This document shows, one piece after another, positions 33,187 through 42,088 of a stretch of 45,422 bases of DNA. The DNA comes from Rhizobium sp. ASV8 (lineage in GTDB: Bacteria; Pseudomonadota; Alphaproteobacteria; Rhizobiales; Rhizobiaceae), in NCBI RefSeq assembly GCF_016429255.1, contig NZ_JAELUG010000047.1:1-45422 (forward strand), given 5' to 3'. The translations under genes were made by a program, and so were the position numbers. Position 1 is the stretch's first letter. Every line of letters begins with the position of its first letter. The notes under the pieces were generated by a model. That model was not told the origin of the DNA. It worked only from the letters and a program-made list of their open reading frames with translations, and ran no database searches.

Positions 33187-34440
33187 TTAGTTGAGGCCGG
33201 CCGACTTTTCGAAGGCGCGGATATCCTTCAGTTCCGGATCCGGCGACGGGGCGCAGTCGGAGACGACTTTCCATTTGCCGCCTTCGGCAACCGCCATGCG
33301 CGTCGTCGAATTGGCATTGTGACGTGTCTGACCGTCACCGTAGTACCAGGGAGCGCAGAAGATATCGCTCTTGAAGTCCTTGATCTGCTTCACCGCGGCA
33401 GACGCGGTCTCGCGGTTGATCTTGGCCGGATCGATTGTCATCAGCGCCTTTTCTGCAATGCGTGCGGCGAGATAACCGGCCTGGGCGAAGGTATCGCGCG
33501 GATCGGACTTCTGGCCGTACTGATCCATCACGGCGAGCCAGTTCTGATTGTCCGGCGTCTGCGCATTCAGGTCGTTGAATTCCATGTTGACATAGAATTT
33601 GTCGTTCCATCCGGGTCCGATCGCCCCTGGCACGGAAAGATCATAGGCGGAAGCAGCGCTCAGGAAGGTGATCGACTGGTTCAGGCCCTGCTCCTCGGCG
33701 GCCGTTAGAAGCGGCACCGTCACGTTCTTCGACATGCCAAGCAGAATAACGTCCGGCTTGCTGGCCGCTGCCTGCAAGATGATGGAGGTATAGTCCGCAG
33801 AAGCGGCATCGACGAGGATCGTCTGCTCGGTGAAAGCCTTCTCCTTGGCAAGTGCAGCCACACCGTCGCAAGACCATGTACCGACATTGGGAATGTTCGG
33901 CACGATGCAGACGACCGACTTGGCATGAAGCTTGTCGAGCGCATAGCCCATCGCGCCTTGCATGGAGACGCGCGGCCCGGCATTGGTCGGCGCGATGTTC
34001 GCGGCAAAGAAACATTCGCGCGGTACGCCGACACCCGCCAGCACCAGAATGCCGGCTTTCTTGTAGAGTTCGGCATTGGCGCCACATTCGACGTAGCTCG
34101 AATTGCCGACCATCAGCACTGCCTTCTGGTCATTGACGAGCTTGGCGGCCAGCTGCGCGGCGATCTCCGGATTCCACTGATCGTCCTCGATCATATATTT
34201 GACCGGCCGGCCCTTGATGCCGCCATTGGCATTGAGGCAATCGAAATAGGCCTTTGCCGCCTTGGTCGAGTTCGAGAAGTCGTCCGGGCCGGTCTTGCCG
34301 GTGATGGCACCGATGATGATCGGTTCGCCGGTCGCGGGCTTGCCGCTATTGTCGCCGCAGGATGCGGCCGCATGTGCACTGAACGCCGAAACGAGCGTCA
34401 GGAAAAGGCCGATCGCCAGCCCTCTGAGATTGATAGGCAT
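33187..34440 (-). CDS. Branched-chain-amino-acid-type ABC substrate-binding protein (orphan, Cys-rich)
   Basis: 417-aa periplasmic binding protein of the Leu/Ile/Val type (Peripla_BP_6). A Sec signal is seen at residues 1-25 (GLAIGLFLTLVSAFSAHA). Family motifs include IIIGAITGKTGPDDFSNSTKAAKAYFDCLNANGGIKGRPV and the hinge region ILVLAGVGVPREC. The mature part has eight cysteines (in SCGD, FDCL, VECG, RECF, VVCI, WSCD, IFCA, SDCA), unusually many, suggesting disulphides. No LIV-type permease or ATPase genes are adjacent. ATG at 34440 is chosen for the signal peptide and GGAGGA upstream; an ATG at 34521 gives a charged, non-signal extension. It may supply the substrate of the neighbouring monooxygenase operon. 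Confidence 0.88.
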   Translation of the reverse strand: MPINLRGLAIGLFLTLVSAFSAHAAASCGDNSGKPATGEPIIIGAITGKTGPDDFSNSTKAAKAYFDCLNANGGIKGRPVKYMIEDDQWNPEIAAQLAAKLVNDQKAVLMVGNSSYVECGANAELYKKAGILVLAGVGVPRECFFAANIAPTNAGPRVSMQGAMGYALDKLHAKSVVCIVPNIPNVGTWSCDGVAALAKEKAFTEQTILVDAASADYTSIILQAAASKPDVILLGMSKNVTVPLLTAAEEQGLNQSITFLSAASAYDLSVPGAIGPGWNDKFYVNMEFNDLNAQTPDNQNWLAVMDQYGQKSDPRDTFAQAGYLAARIAEKALMTIDPAKINRETASAAVKQIKDFKSDIFCAPWYYGDGQTRHNANSTTRMAVAEGGKWKVVSDCAPSPDPELKDIRAFEKSAGLN

Positions 34441-35189
34441 TCTCTCCTCCACTGGTTGTCCCGTTCCCCACGGGATCTTGATGTCGGCGCTCTCGGGCTC
34501 GGCCTGATACCGCCTTTTCATGAAGGCGGCTGGTCGGCCGCGGTCATCGTCTTGCCTTGGTGCTCCTTAAAAAGATGACAGCCGTCATCAGGGCGTTCGA
34601 GCACCCCGGCGTTACCGTGTCGCCTCACTCAAACCGTCTCATCTCGTCGATCGCGGCAAATGCGTTCAGCCCTTGCGTCCTGAAGCGCTGGCTGCGCCTG
34701 AGGCCTCATAATGGTAAGCTATGACGCACCATTTATCTTGAGAGGGTGCATGCCCCCAGGATTCCAGTCGCAACGGCATCCAGATCGAAATCAGCTATCA
34801 GAGAGATTTTCAGCAGGCGCATGATGAGAGGACAATCGGCTAGCGGCAGGCAGAAGACATGCCGTTTCACGAAGTTCCTTCCCAGTTTTAAGGAAGAATT
34901 ATGGTCGCCCCACCTGCAGTCGTCTTGGAAGAAAACGCATGCCGGTTTGGACTGGAGCGCAGCTTGAGCGCCAAATCTTGAAGTTTTCAACTCTATGCCC
35001 GACGACACAAACATTCGAGCGAGGCCGCCATCTGCAATCGAGGTGGCCGCGCCCGGACTTACTGCACGGCACGATCAATCGATGACCACCACCGGGAGGA
35101 CTCCACTTTAGGTAAGTTCATGCTTCCATTGCGCAGTCACAGACCGCGAGCGATTCAGCCGTCGGCGCGGGAGAGTGCAGCGCCTCGAT
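34441..35189. other. 749-nt region with no supported gene
   Basis: The longest gap in the window. Near 34574-34589 GATGAC and GTCATC form a short inverted repeat upstream of the binding-protein gene, a possible operator. A 93-codon minus-strand frame (34733-35014) and a 73-codon plus-strand frame (34746-34967) occur, but neither shows a recognisable domain or ribosome site. Base composition is somewhat more AT-rich at 34700-35000, which may mark decayed coding sequence. Confidence 0.4.
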
Positions 35190-36140
35190 CTACGCCCCAA
35201 GCGATCGGCGAAGAGCCGCCAGGCTGTCGACGCGGAATTGCGCCGTTACATCGGCATCCTTCTGAAAATCGAAGGCGTGAAATGCGCCGGGGTAGATATG
35301 CAACTCCATCGGCACTCCCGCCCGGATAAGGCGTCGGGCATATTCCAGATCTTCCTCCAGAAAGAGATCCAATGTCCCGGTCATCATGAAACAAGGCGGT
35401 AGCCCCGCCAGGTCTTCAGCGCGCCCAGGCGATGCGTAAGGCGAAACCTCGTTTACGCCGGGGGCATGCCCGAGAAGGGATGTCCACCCGAAGCGGTTCA
35501 TCTTTCCCGTCCAGACAAACTCGCCGGTAAAGGGATGCGGATCGGCGGCGACGCAGGTGCAATCGTCGAGCATCGGATAGGCGAGATGCTGAAAGGCGAG
35601 CGGAACCTGCTTGCGATCCCGAGCCAGCAATGCCAGGGCGGCGGCGAGCCCTCCGCCCGCGCTCTCTCCCTTGACGCCGATCTTGTTCGGGAGAACGCCG
35701 AGTTCGCGCGCGTTCTCGTATATATAGAGAAGCGCCGCATAGCAGTCTTCGATCGGAACAGGATGGGGATGTTCCGGCGCAAGCCGGTAGTCGATGGAAA
35801 AGAGGGCGCAACCGAGCTCACGGCAGAGCGCCCGGTTATCGGCGTCATCCATATTCGGATTGCCGACGACAAAACCGCCGCCGTGAATATGCACGATCGC
35901 CGGAAGAGGCTCTTTCGACTGCTCCGGCCGGTATGCCAGGACGCGGATGGAATGCCCGTCATCAGCCGGAACCATGAACTCCCGGGCCTGCACGCCCGAC
36001 ACCTCGACCTTCGGCATTGCCGCCATCTGCTCGTCGAAAAGACGTCGCAGCTCGGGAAGAGTCTCGATCGAGAATTCCTGCTCCACGAGGATATCGAGCA
36101 AAGGCAGAAGTTGGGGATCAACGAGGTGCTTTGATTGCAT
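35190..36140 (-). CDS. Alpha/beta-hydrolase, hormone-sensitive-lipase (HSL) family esterase
   Basis: 316-aa esterase/lipase. The HSL oxyanion motif HGGG (residues 86-89, HIHGGGFVVGN), nucleophile Ser160 (KGESAGGG), acid Asp258 (TGTLDLF) and His288 (GAFHAFD) are all in place. It has no signal peptide, so it acts in the cytoplasm on short-chain or carboxylic esters. ATG at 36140 gives the usual family length; an ATG at 36191 adds 17 residues and the frame continues to 36263 through an operator-like palindrome, which argues against the longest form. It is divergent from the GH15 gene and alone in its unit. Confidence 0.88.
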   Translation of the reverse strand: MQSKHLVDPQLLPLLDILVEQEFSIETLPELRRLFDEQMAAMPKVEVSGVQAREFMVPADDGHSIRVLAYRPEQSKEPLPAIVHIHGGGFVVGNPNMDDADNRALCRELGCALFSIDYRLAPEHPHPVPIEDCYAALLYIYENARELGVLPNKIGVKGESAGGGLAAALALLARDRKQVPLAFQHLAYPMLDDCTCVAADPHPFTGEFVWTGKMNRFGWTSLLGHAPGVNEVSPYASPGRAEDLAGLPPCFMMTGTLDLFLEEDLEYARRLIRAGVPMELHIYPGAFHAFDFQKDADVTAQFRVDSLAALRRSLGA

Positions 36141-36495
36141 CTGAGAGGCCTCTTGGCTGGAACCGTCGGAGCGTTTTGAGGCGTGATTCATGCGATCGAG
36201 CGCCAAACGCGCTCGCCGATCAGTCTCCTGCCCAACCGGACTATTTAACATGTTTACTAACATGTCAATTGAACGGTTCGGCGACCGCCTTGCCGGATTG
36301 CAACCACGAAACCTGAAGAGCGCCGAGGGTATCCACGGCCCGCGGGATGCTGAGGCCTGCCGCTTCTCGAAAAGCCACGCCGATCACGATCCATCATCCG
36401 GCAGGGACATCAAGGGCCTCGTTGGCATCTTCATACGCGGCACTTGCCGAAGCCGGTTTGTCGGAGCAGATTGCAACGATAACGGAGATGAACGC
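36141..36495. other. 355-nt divergent region between esterase and GH15 genes
   Basis: Holds the promoters of both divergent genes. The TetR-like palindrome at 36245-36268 is the only clear signal; the GH15 ribosome site GGAG is at 36484-36487. The GH15 reading frame stays open back to 36190 but lacks recognisable protein features there. Confidence 0.5.
36245..36268. promoter_or_regulatory. TetR-type operator-like palindrome
   Basis: TTAACATGTT (36245-36254) and AACATGTCAA (36259-36268) are inverted copies with nine of ten positions matching, around a TACT spacer, the dimension of a TetR-family operator. It lies 104 nt before the esterase ATG and 227 nt before the GH15 ATG. No TetR-family gene is in the window, so the cognate regulator would be encoded elsewhere. 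Confidence 0.6.
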
Positions 36496-38919
36496 ATGAC
36501 ACAGGACGATACTTCGGCCTCTAATGCGGGGGGTATCGCTCCTCGCTGGACCTCCAGCGCCAAGAGCGGTGTCGGAACGGCGCTATCGCCGGCATGCCGC
36601 ATCTGGTTCACGCTGAGCCACGGCATTCTGAACGAAGTCTATTTTCCGCGGGTCGACTGCGCCTGCACGCGTGACATCGGCCTGATCGTTACCGGCCCTG
36701 ACGGCTACTTCTCCGAGGAAAAGCGCGATACGGAAAGCGTGGTCACGACGATCGAGGACGGCGTCCCCGCCTATCGTCTCGTCAATACGGCCCTTGACGG
36801 GCGCTATCGCATCATCAAGCGCATCATCGTCGATCCCGTCCGCAACAGCCTGCTTCAGCAGATATCCTTCGAAGCCTTGCATGGATCGGTTCACGACTAC
36901 CGGCTCTACGTGCTCGCCGCCCCGCATCTGATCAATGCCGGCGCCGGAAATACCGGCTGGGTGGGGGATTATAAGGGCACACCGATGCTCTTTGCGAAGG
37001 GCAGAGGCGGAATTTCGCTGGCGCTGGCCGTGAGCGGCGGCTGGCGGACGGCATCAGCCGGATATGTCGGCATTTCCGACGGATGGCGCCAGCTTCAGGA
37101 AACAGGCCAGCTCGATCCGCGCGTCACCCGTGCCGCTGATGGCAACGTCGCACTGACGGGCGAAATCGACCTTTCGGCTGGCAGCGACACGGTCCTTCTG
37201 TCGCTCGGCTTCGGAAATCGCCCCGAGGAAGCCGGTTACAATGCGCTTGCCAGCCTGCAGGCCGGTTATAAGGATGCCGAACGTTCCTATATTGCCGACT
37301 GGCGGAAATGGCAGAGCACGCTGCTGGCGCTGGACGAGCCGAGAGCACCGCCGCCTGAGCTCAATCGCTACCGGATATCGACCGCCGTTCTCGCAACGCA
37401 CCGGCCATTGTCTTTCGAGGGGCCTGCCGTCGCATCGCTGTCCATTCCCTGGGGTTTCGCCAAGGGCGACGAGGATCTTGGCGGCTATCATCTCGTCTGG
37501 CCACGCGACCTCGTCGAGACGGCCGGAGGCTTTCTTGCCGCCGGCGCTCCGCAGGATGCGATCCGCATCCTCGCTTATCTGCGCGCGATCCAGGAAGCGG
37601 ACGGGCATTGGCCGCAGAATGCGTGGCTCGACGGCGAACCCTACTGGACCGGCATACAGATGGACGAGTGCGCCTTTCCGATCCTGCTTGCGGACGCACT
37701 GCGCCGCGAGGGCGCGCTTACCGGTGATGCTCTCCTCTCCTATGTTTCGATGGTCGAGAGAGCGGCTCGCTATGTGGTGGTCAACGGCCCGGTGACAGGC
37801 GAAGACCGCTGGGAAGAGGACGGCGGCTTTTCCCCCTTCACACTCGCGGTCGAAATCGCAGCACTGCTCGCCGCCGCGGACATTCTGGAAATTGCCGGCC
37901 ACGATCACAATGCCGATTACCTCAGGCAGACGGCAGACGCCTGGAACGATCAGGTCGAGCGCTGGACCTATGTCGACGCCGATGCCGCCACTGCCGATCT
38001 CGGGGTCAAGGGCTACTATGTCCGCATCGCGCCCCCGGACATTGCCGAGGGCGCTTCACCCGCCGACGGCTTTGTGCCGATCAAGAACCGCCCACCTGCG
38101 GATTCATACCTACCGACTGCCCGCGTCGTCAGCCCCGATGCACTGGCGCTGGTCCGGTTCGGGCTGCGGGCCGCCAGCGATCCGCGCATCGTCGACACGG
38201 TCAAGGTGATCGACGCGCAGCTCAAATGCGATCTGCCGCAAGGCCCACTTTGGTACCGCTACACGGGCGACGGCTATGGGGAACACGAAGATGGCAGCGC
38301 CTTCGATGGCACCGGTATCGGCCGGCCATGGCCATTGCTGGCCGGCGAACGAGCCCATTACGAACTTGCCGCCGGCAGGCCAAAAGCCGCCATTGCATTG
38401 CTTGGCGCGCTTGAGGGATCGGCCGGACCCGGCGGGCTATTGCCCGAACAGGTCTGGGACAAGCCCGACATGCCCGAGCGGGGCCTTGTTTTCGGTGAGC
38501 CGTCCGGCAGCGCCATGCCGCTCGTCTGGGCCCATGCCGAACATATCAAGCTGCTCCGTTCGCTAAGGGACAAGGCCGTCTTCGACATGCCGCCGCAAGG
38601 CGTCGAACGCTACGTCAAGAACAAGACCACCGCGCCCTTCGTCCTCTGGCGCTTCAACAACAAGATGTCGCAGGTCCCGGCAGGCAAGCGCATCAGGATC
38701 GAAGTGATGGCGAAAGCGATCCTTCGCTGGAGCTCCGATGGTTGGGAGAGCGAAAACGATATCGCAACCCGGCAAAACGGCTTCGGCATTGACGTCGTAG
38801 AGCTTGCGACCGAGCGGCTGCCCCAAGGTACGGTCATCACCTTCACCTTTTATTGGCCCGATACCGACCATTGGGAGGGAACAGATTTCTCGGTCACAGT
38901 TTCCGACAAAGCCAAGTAA
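36496..38919 (+). CDS. GH15 glucoamylase/glucodextranase-like glycoside hydrolase
   Basis: 807-aa exo-acting glucosidase releasing glucose from non-reducing ends of alpha-glucans. The N-terminal 270 residues match the glucodextranase-type beta domain (GIAPRWTSSAKSGVGTALS, IWFTLSHGILNEVYFPRVD), followed by the catalytic (alpha/alpha)6 barrel. The catalytic pair is Glu391 (QMDECAFP) and Glu651 (LLPEQVWD); WGFAKGDEDLGGYHLVWPRDLVE and AVASLSIPWG are also typical. A C-terminal beta segment (about 700-807) resembles a glucan-binding extension. No signal peptide is seen, so it is probably cytoplasmic. ATG at 36496 has GGAG 8 nt upstream. It is followed 39 nt later by a ROK sugar kinase gene. Confidence 0.9.
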   Translation: MTQDDTSASNAGGIAPRWTSSAKSGVGTALSPACRIWFTLSHGILNEVYFPRVDCACTRDIGLIVTGPDGYFSEEKRDTESVVTTIEDGVPAYRLVNTALDGRYRIIKRIIVDPVRNSLLQQISFEALHGSVHDYRLYVLAAPHLINAGAGNTGWVGDYKGTPMLFAKGRGGISLALAVSGGWRTASAGYVGISDGWRQLQETGQLDPRVTRAADGNVALTGEIDLSAGSDTVLLSLGFGNRPEEAGYNALASLQAGYKDAERSYIADWRKWQSTLLALDEPRAPPPELNRYRISTAVLATHRPLSFEGPAVASLSIPWGFAKGDEDLGGYHLVWPRDLVETAGGFLAAGAPQDAIRILAYLRAIQEADGHWPQNAWLDGEPYWTGIQMDECAFPILLADALRREGALTGDALLSYVSMVERAARYVVVNGPVTGEDRWEEDGGFSPFTLAVEIAALLAAADILEIAGHDHNADYLRQTADAWNDQVERWTYVDADAATADLGVKGYYVRIAPPDIAEGASPADGFVPIKNRPPADSYLPTARVVSPDALALVRFGLRAASDPRIVDTVKVIDAQLKCDLPQGPLWYRYTGDGYGEHEDGSAFDGTGIGRPWPLLAGERAHYELAAGRPKAAIALLGALEGSAGPGGLLPEQVWDKPDMPERGLVFGEPSGSAMPLVWAHAEHIKLLRSLRDKAVFDMPPQGVERYVKNKTTAPFVLWRFNNKMSQVPAGKRIRIEVMAKAILRWSSDGWESENDIATRQNGFGIDVVELATERLPQGTVITFTFYWPDTDHWEGTDFSVTVSDKAK

Positions 38920-38958
38920 GCCTCATTCACAATAAACGTACCCGGAGGGAAGCGTATC

Positions 38959-39678
38959 GTGAGCGTAAAACCTAAATCTTCCAAGCAATCTCCATCCGCC
39001 TCCGCCAAGGATCTTGTCGTGCTGGCAATCGATCTTGGCGGCTCTCACGTCAAGGTTCGGCTCAGTACGGGAGGTGAGCGGCGCGCAGCCCCCTCCGGCA
39101 TGGAGATGTCGGCGCAGAAGATGGTAGAAGCCGTCAAGCAGCTTACGGCCGACTGGCAGTTCGACGTCATCGGCATGGGATATCCCGGCCCGGTCGCCGA
39201 CAACAGGCCGGCAATCGAGCCGCATAATCTCGGACCCGGCTGGAAGGACTTTGATTTTTCGGCGGCCTTCGGCAAGCCCGTCAAGCTCGTTAACGATGCG
39301 GTCATGCAGGCAATCGGCAGCTATAAGGGCGGCAACATGCTGTTTCTGGGGCTGGGTACCGGTCTGGGCTCGACCATGATCGTCCACTATCTCTGCTTGC
39401 CCATGGAACTTGCACATCTGCCCTACAAGAAAGACGGAACGTTCGAGGATTACATCGGTGAGCGTGGCCTCGAAAAATACGGCAAGAAGAAATGGCGCAA
39501 ATCGGTGGAGAAGGTCGTCGGCAAATTGCAGGCGGCTCTGCTACCACATGAGATTGTCATTGGCGGAGGCAATGTCGAAAAGCTGGAAAAGCTGCCAGAC
39601 GGATGCCGCGCCGGCGACAACGAGAACGCGTTCCTCGGCGGCTTTCGCTTGTGGAAGGACGAAGATCTGCGGTTTTAG
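38959..39678 (+). CDS. ROK-family sugar kinase (polyphosphate-glucokinase-like)
   Basis: 239-aa sugar kinase. The phosphate-binding loop (LAIDLGGSHVKVRL, residues 22-35), IGMGYPGPV (71-79), catalytic Asp113 (KLVNDAVMQAIG) and adenosine-site GLGTGLGSTMIV are visible. It lacks the zinc-Cys motif of standard ROK kinases and is short, as are polyphosphate/ATP glucokinases (PpgK). The GTG start at 38959 has GGAGGG 9 nt upstream. Being directly downstream of the glucoamylase-like gene, it would phosphorylate the glucose that enzyme releases. Phosphate donor specificity cannot be read. Confidence 0.85.
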   Translation: MSVKPKSSKQSPSASAKDLVVLAIDLGGSHVKVRLSTGGERRAAPSGMEMSAQKMVEAVKQLTADWQFDVIGMGYPGPVADNRPAIEPHNLGPGWKDFDFSAAFGKPVKLVNDAVMQAIGSYKGGNMLFLGLGTGLGSTMIVHYLCLPMELAHLPYKKDGTFEDYIGERGLEKYGKKKWRKSVEKVVGKLQAALLPHEIVIGGGNVEKLEKLPDGCRAGDNENAFLGGFRLWKDEDLRF

Positions 39679-39757
39679 CTGAATACGCGGGCGGGCTGGT
39701 CTCGATGGCGCACTCAGGCTCCATCCGCTTTTGATGAGACAGTGCAGAGAGCAGGAA

Positions 39758-39786
39758 TTCCGTCGGCAGCTATGCCGCCGACGGAA
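39758..39786. terminator. Hairpin between convergent ROK kinase and cupin genes
   Basis: TTCCGTCGGC (39758-39767) and GCCGACGGAA (39777-39786) form a perfect 10-bp stem with a 9-nt loop, 19 nt before the cupin stop codon on the other strand. It may serve both directions. Confidence 0.6.
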
Positions 39787-39805
39787 GCCTCGTGACTAAT
39801 GTCAG

Positions 39806-40252
39806 CTAGACTTTCGCCTTGTAGGTCGACGCCAGCGACAAGGCGTGGAAGGTGAAAGGCCGCCAGACACGGTTGATGCCAAGCGGGCAATGCTTGACGC
39901 CGGCCGGAATGAAGATCGAGCCGGAGGTGGTGATCGTGCGCCGCTCCCCCTCGATATCGATATAGATCTCGGCGCCCAGATCGCGTGGATTATTCGGGTC
40001 GCTGCCGGTCCAGATCAGGATCTCGTCATAGTCATGGATGTGCTCGGAAACCCAATGGATCGGCCGCTCGGTTTCCGTGATCCAGATATGGGTCATATGG
40101 ATAGGAGACTTCGGCTGCACCAGGCTGCCGACGAGTTCGAAACCGCCCGTATTCGGCGGATCCTCCAGATCGGCCAGCGCTCCCTCGGCCGTGAAATCGA
40201 CTTCCAGCAGCGGCATGGTATCGTTCAGTAGTCCGTCAAAGTGACTTGCCAT
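39806..40252 (-). CDS. Cupin-like small protein
   Basis: 148-aa protein with a cupin-like beta-barrel: a His/Glu-rich segment (HWVSEHIHDYDEILIWTGSDPNNPRDLGAEIYIDIEGE) and a second motif SGSIFIPAGVKHCPLGI, which could bind a metal. I do not recognise a specific family. It lies 45 nt downstream of the fused ATPase gene of the second dipeptide-type importer on the same strand, so it is probably the last gene of that operon and may handle the imported compound. An enzyme (isomerase, dioxygenase) or a sensor are both possible. Confidence 0.75.
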   Translation of the reverse strand: MASHFDGLLNDTMPLLEVDFTAEGALADLEDPPNTGGFELVGSLVQPKSPIHMTHIWITETERPIHWVSEHIHDYDEILIWTGSDPNNPRDLGAEIYIDIEGERRTITTSGSIFIPAGVKHCPLGINRVWRPFTFHALSLASTYKAKV

Positions 40253-40297
40253 CGTTTTCTCCTCTTTTGGATGGACAGTGTATGAACTGGTCGGGGC

Positions 40298-42088
40298 CTA
40301 TCGCGCCGCAGCGGGCCTCACGCTCGGACAGGCCGTATCGGTCGGCAGTTGCAACGTGTTGGCAAGCAGCGACCGGGTGTAGGGATGTTGCGGCGATTTC
40401 AGCACTGCATTCGTCTCACCACGCTCGACCACACGGCCGCCAGCAAGAACGATGACCTCATCGGCGATATTGCGCACGACAGCCAGATCGTGCGTGACGA
40501 ACAGCATTCCGAGACCATCGTCGAGCAGACTGCGCAGCAACTCGATCACGGATGCCTGTACCGATACGTCGAGCGAAGACGTCACCTCATCGCACAAAAG
40601 CAAGGCTGGTTTGGCGACGAGGGCACGGGCAATCGCAACGCGCTGTCGTTGGCCACCGGACAGTTCGGACGGAAAGCGCGACGCCAGATCGGCAGAGATG
40701 CCGACGCGATCGAGCGCCTCGGCAACGATGATCTTGGCCCTCCCGGCCCGTCGGTCGGCATCGTCGAAAATCGCCGCCTCCAGGCTCCCCCCTATGGTGC
40801 GGCGCGGATTAAGGGACGCATTGGGATTCTGAAAGATATACTGCAGCCGCCGACGGGCATTCTGGTCACGCCTGCCCACGGTTAGCGGCAAAGATGCGCC
40901 GTCGAGGCTCAATTGCCCGGTTGCGTTGTCGTGCAGGCCGATCAGACAGCGCGACAGGGTCGATTTACCGCTTCCGGACTCGCCGACCACGGCGAGACAG
41001 CGCCCCGGCTCAACGTGAAGATCGATATCATGCAACACCTGCCAACTGCCGTAGAAGGCATTGAGTCCCGTTGCCTCCAGCATGGGCTGTGTGCTGCCGG
41101 GTGCCGCTCTCTCCGGGTGCTCAGGGCATCTCGAAAGCGCTGCGAAGCTATGCGCCAGTTCAGGGCGCCAGCAGCGCACGATACTACGACCCGCCGATCT
41201 CAACCCAGGCCGTACGCCGCATTCCTCGATAGCATGGTCGCATCGGTCCGAGAAAATGCAGCCGCTCGGCCCTTCGCCGACCGCTGGCACACGCCCACGG
41301 ATCGGACGCAGGGTCTGCCGTGTCTGGACCGAGGGAACGGCATCAAGAAGCGCGCGCGTATAGGGATGGCGTGGCGTTGCCAGAACATCTTGCATGCGCC
41401 CCTGCTCGACGACCTGGCCGCCATACATCACCGTCACATGGTCGGCCACGCTGGCAATCACTGCAAGATCGTGGCTGACATAGATCGCCGTCAGATTGTC
41501 GGAGACACAGAGCTGCTTGATCAGCTCCAGCACCTTGCCCCGGGTCAAGACATCAAGACCGGTGGTAGGCTCGTCCAGGATGATGAGCTTGGGTCTGGCG
41601 ATGACCGCCATTGCGATGGCGATCCGTTGCTGCTGGCCGCCCGACAATTGCCGCGGCCGGCGCTGAAGGAACCTGTCATCGCTAGGCAAACCGACCTTGC
41701 GCAATATTTCTCGTGCCCGATCCTCCTTCTCCGCCTTGGTGCCGCTCAGTCCTTCCGCCAGCAATGTGCCAAGCTGCAGCATGGGATTGAGCGCCGCACC
41801 AGGATCCTGCGCGACATAGGCAACCAGCCCGCTGCGCGCCCGGCGCAAGCCGGCCTTGTCCAATTCGAGCATCTCGGTGCCGGCTATGCGCACCGTGCCG
41901 CCTGCAATACGGACGCCGTGGCGCGCGTGACCGAGAAGCGCCAGCGCCAAAGTCGACTTTCCAGAGCCGGACTCGCCAACCACACCCATGACCTCCCCGA
42001 CATCAAGGGCAAGCGAAACATCTTCGATGATCGGCGCGCCGTCAGAGCGCTCGACAGTTAATCCAGAGACATTCAGTACCGGCATCAT
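40298..42088 (-). CDS. Fused double ATP-binding protein (DppD-DppF type) of ABC importer 2
   Basis: 596-aa ATPase with two nucleotide-binding domains: Walker A GESGSGKST in both halves, signatures LSGGQQQRIAIA and LSGGQRQRVAIA, and Walker B LIILDEPTTGLD and LLLCDEVTSSLD. The oligopeptide-type Cys extension is present in the first half (SGCIFSDRCDHAIEECG). The ATG overlaps the permease stop codon (ATGA). Its layout parallels the fused ATPase at 18275-20143. Confidence 0.94.
   Translation of the reverse strand: MMPVLNVSGLTVERSDGAPIIEDVSLALDVGEVMGVVGESGSGKSTLALALLGHARHGVRIAGGTVRIAGTEMLELDKAGLRRARSGLVAYVAQDPGAALNPMLQLGTLLAEGLSGTKAEKEDRAREILRKVGLPSDDRFLQRRPRQLSGGQQQRIAIAMAVIARPKLIILDEPTTGLDVLTRGKVLELIKQLCVSDNLTAIYVSHDLAVIASVADHVTVMYGGQVVEQGRMQDVLATPRHPYTRALLDAVPSVQTRQTLRPIRGRVPAVGEGPSGCIFSDRCDHAIEECGVRPGLRSAGRSIVRCWRPELAHSFAALSRCPEHPERAAPGSTQPMLEATGLNAFYGSWQVLHDIDLHVEPGRCLAVVGESGSGKSTLSRCLIGLHDNATGQLSLDGASLPLTVGRRDQNARRRLQYIFQNPNASLNPRRTIGGSLEAAIFDDADRRAGRAKIIVAEALDRVGISADLASRFPSELSGGQRQRVAIARALVAKPALLLCDEVTSSLDVSVQASVIELLRSLLDDGLGMLFVTHDLAVVRNIADEVIVLAGGRVVERGETNAVLKSPQHPYTRSLLANTLQLPTDTACPSVRPAAAR

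Noticed and set aside
34733..35014. 93-codon minus-strand frame in the long gap
   Set aside because: No ribosome site, domain or membrane/signal pattern that I can support; kept only as a possible remnant in the gap description.
36190..36495. 102-residue extension of the GH15 protein
   Set aside because: It crosses the TetR-like palindrome and has no recognisable features; the ATG at 36496 has a ribosome site.
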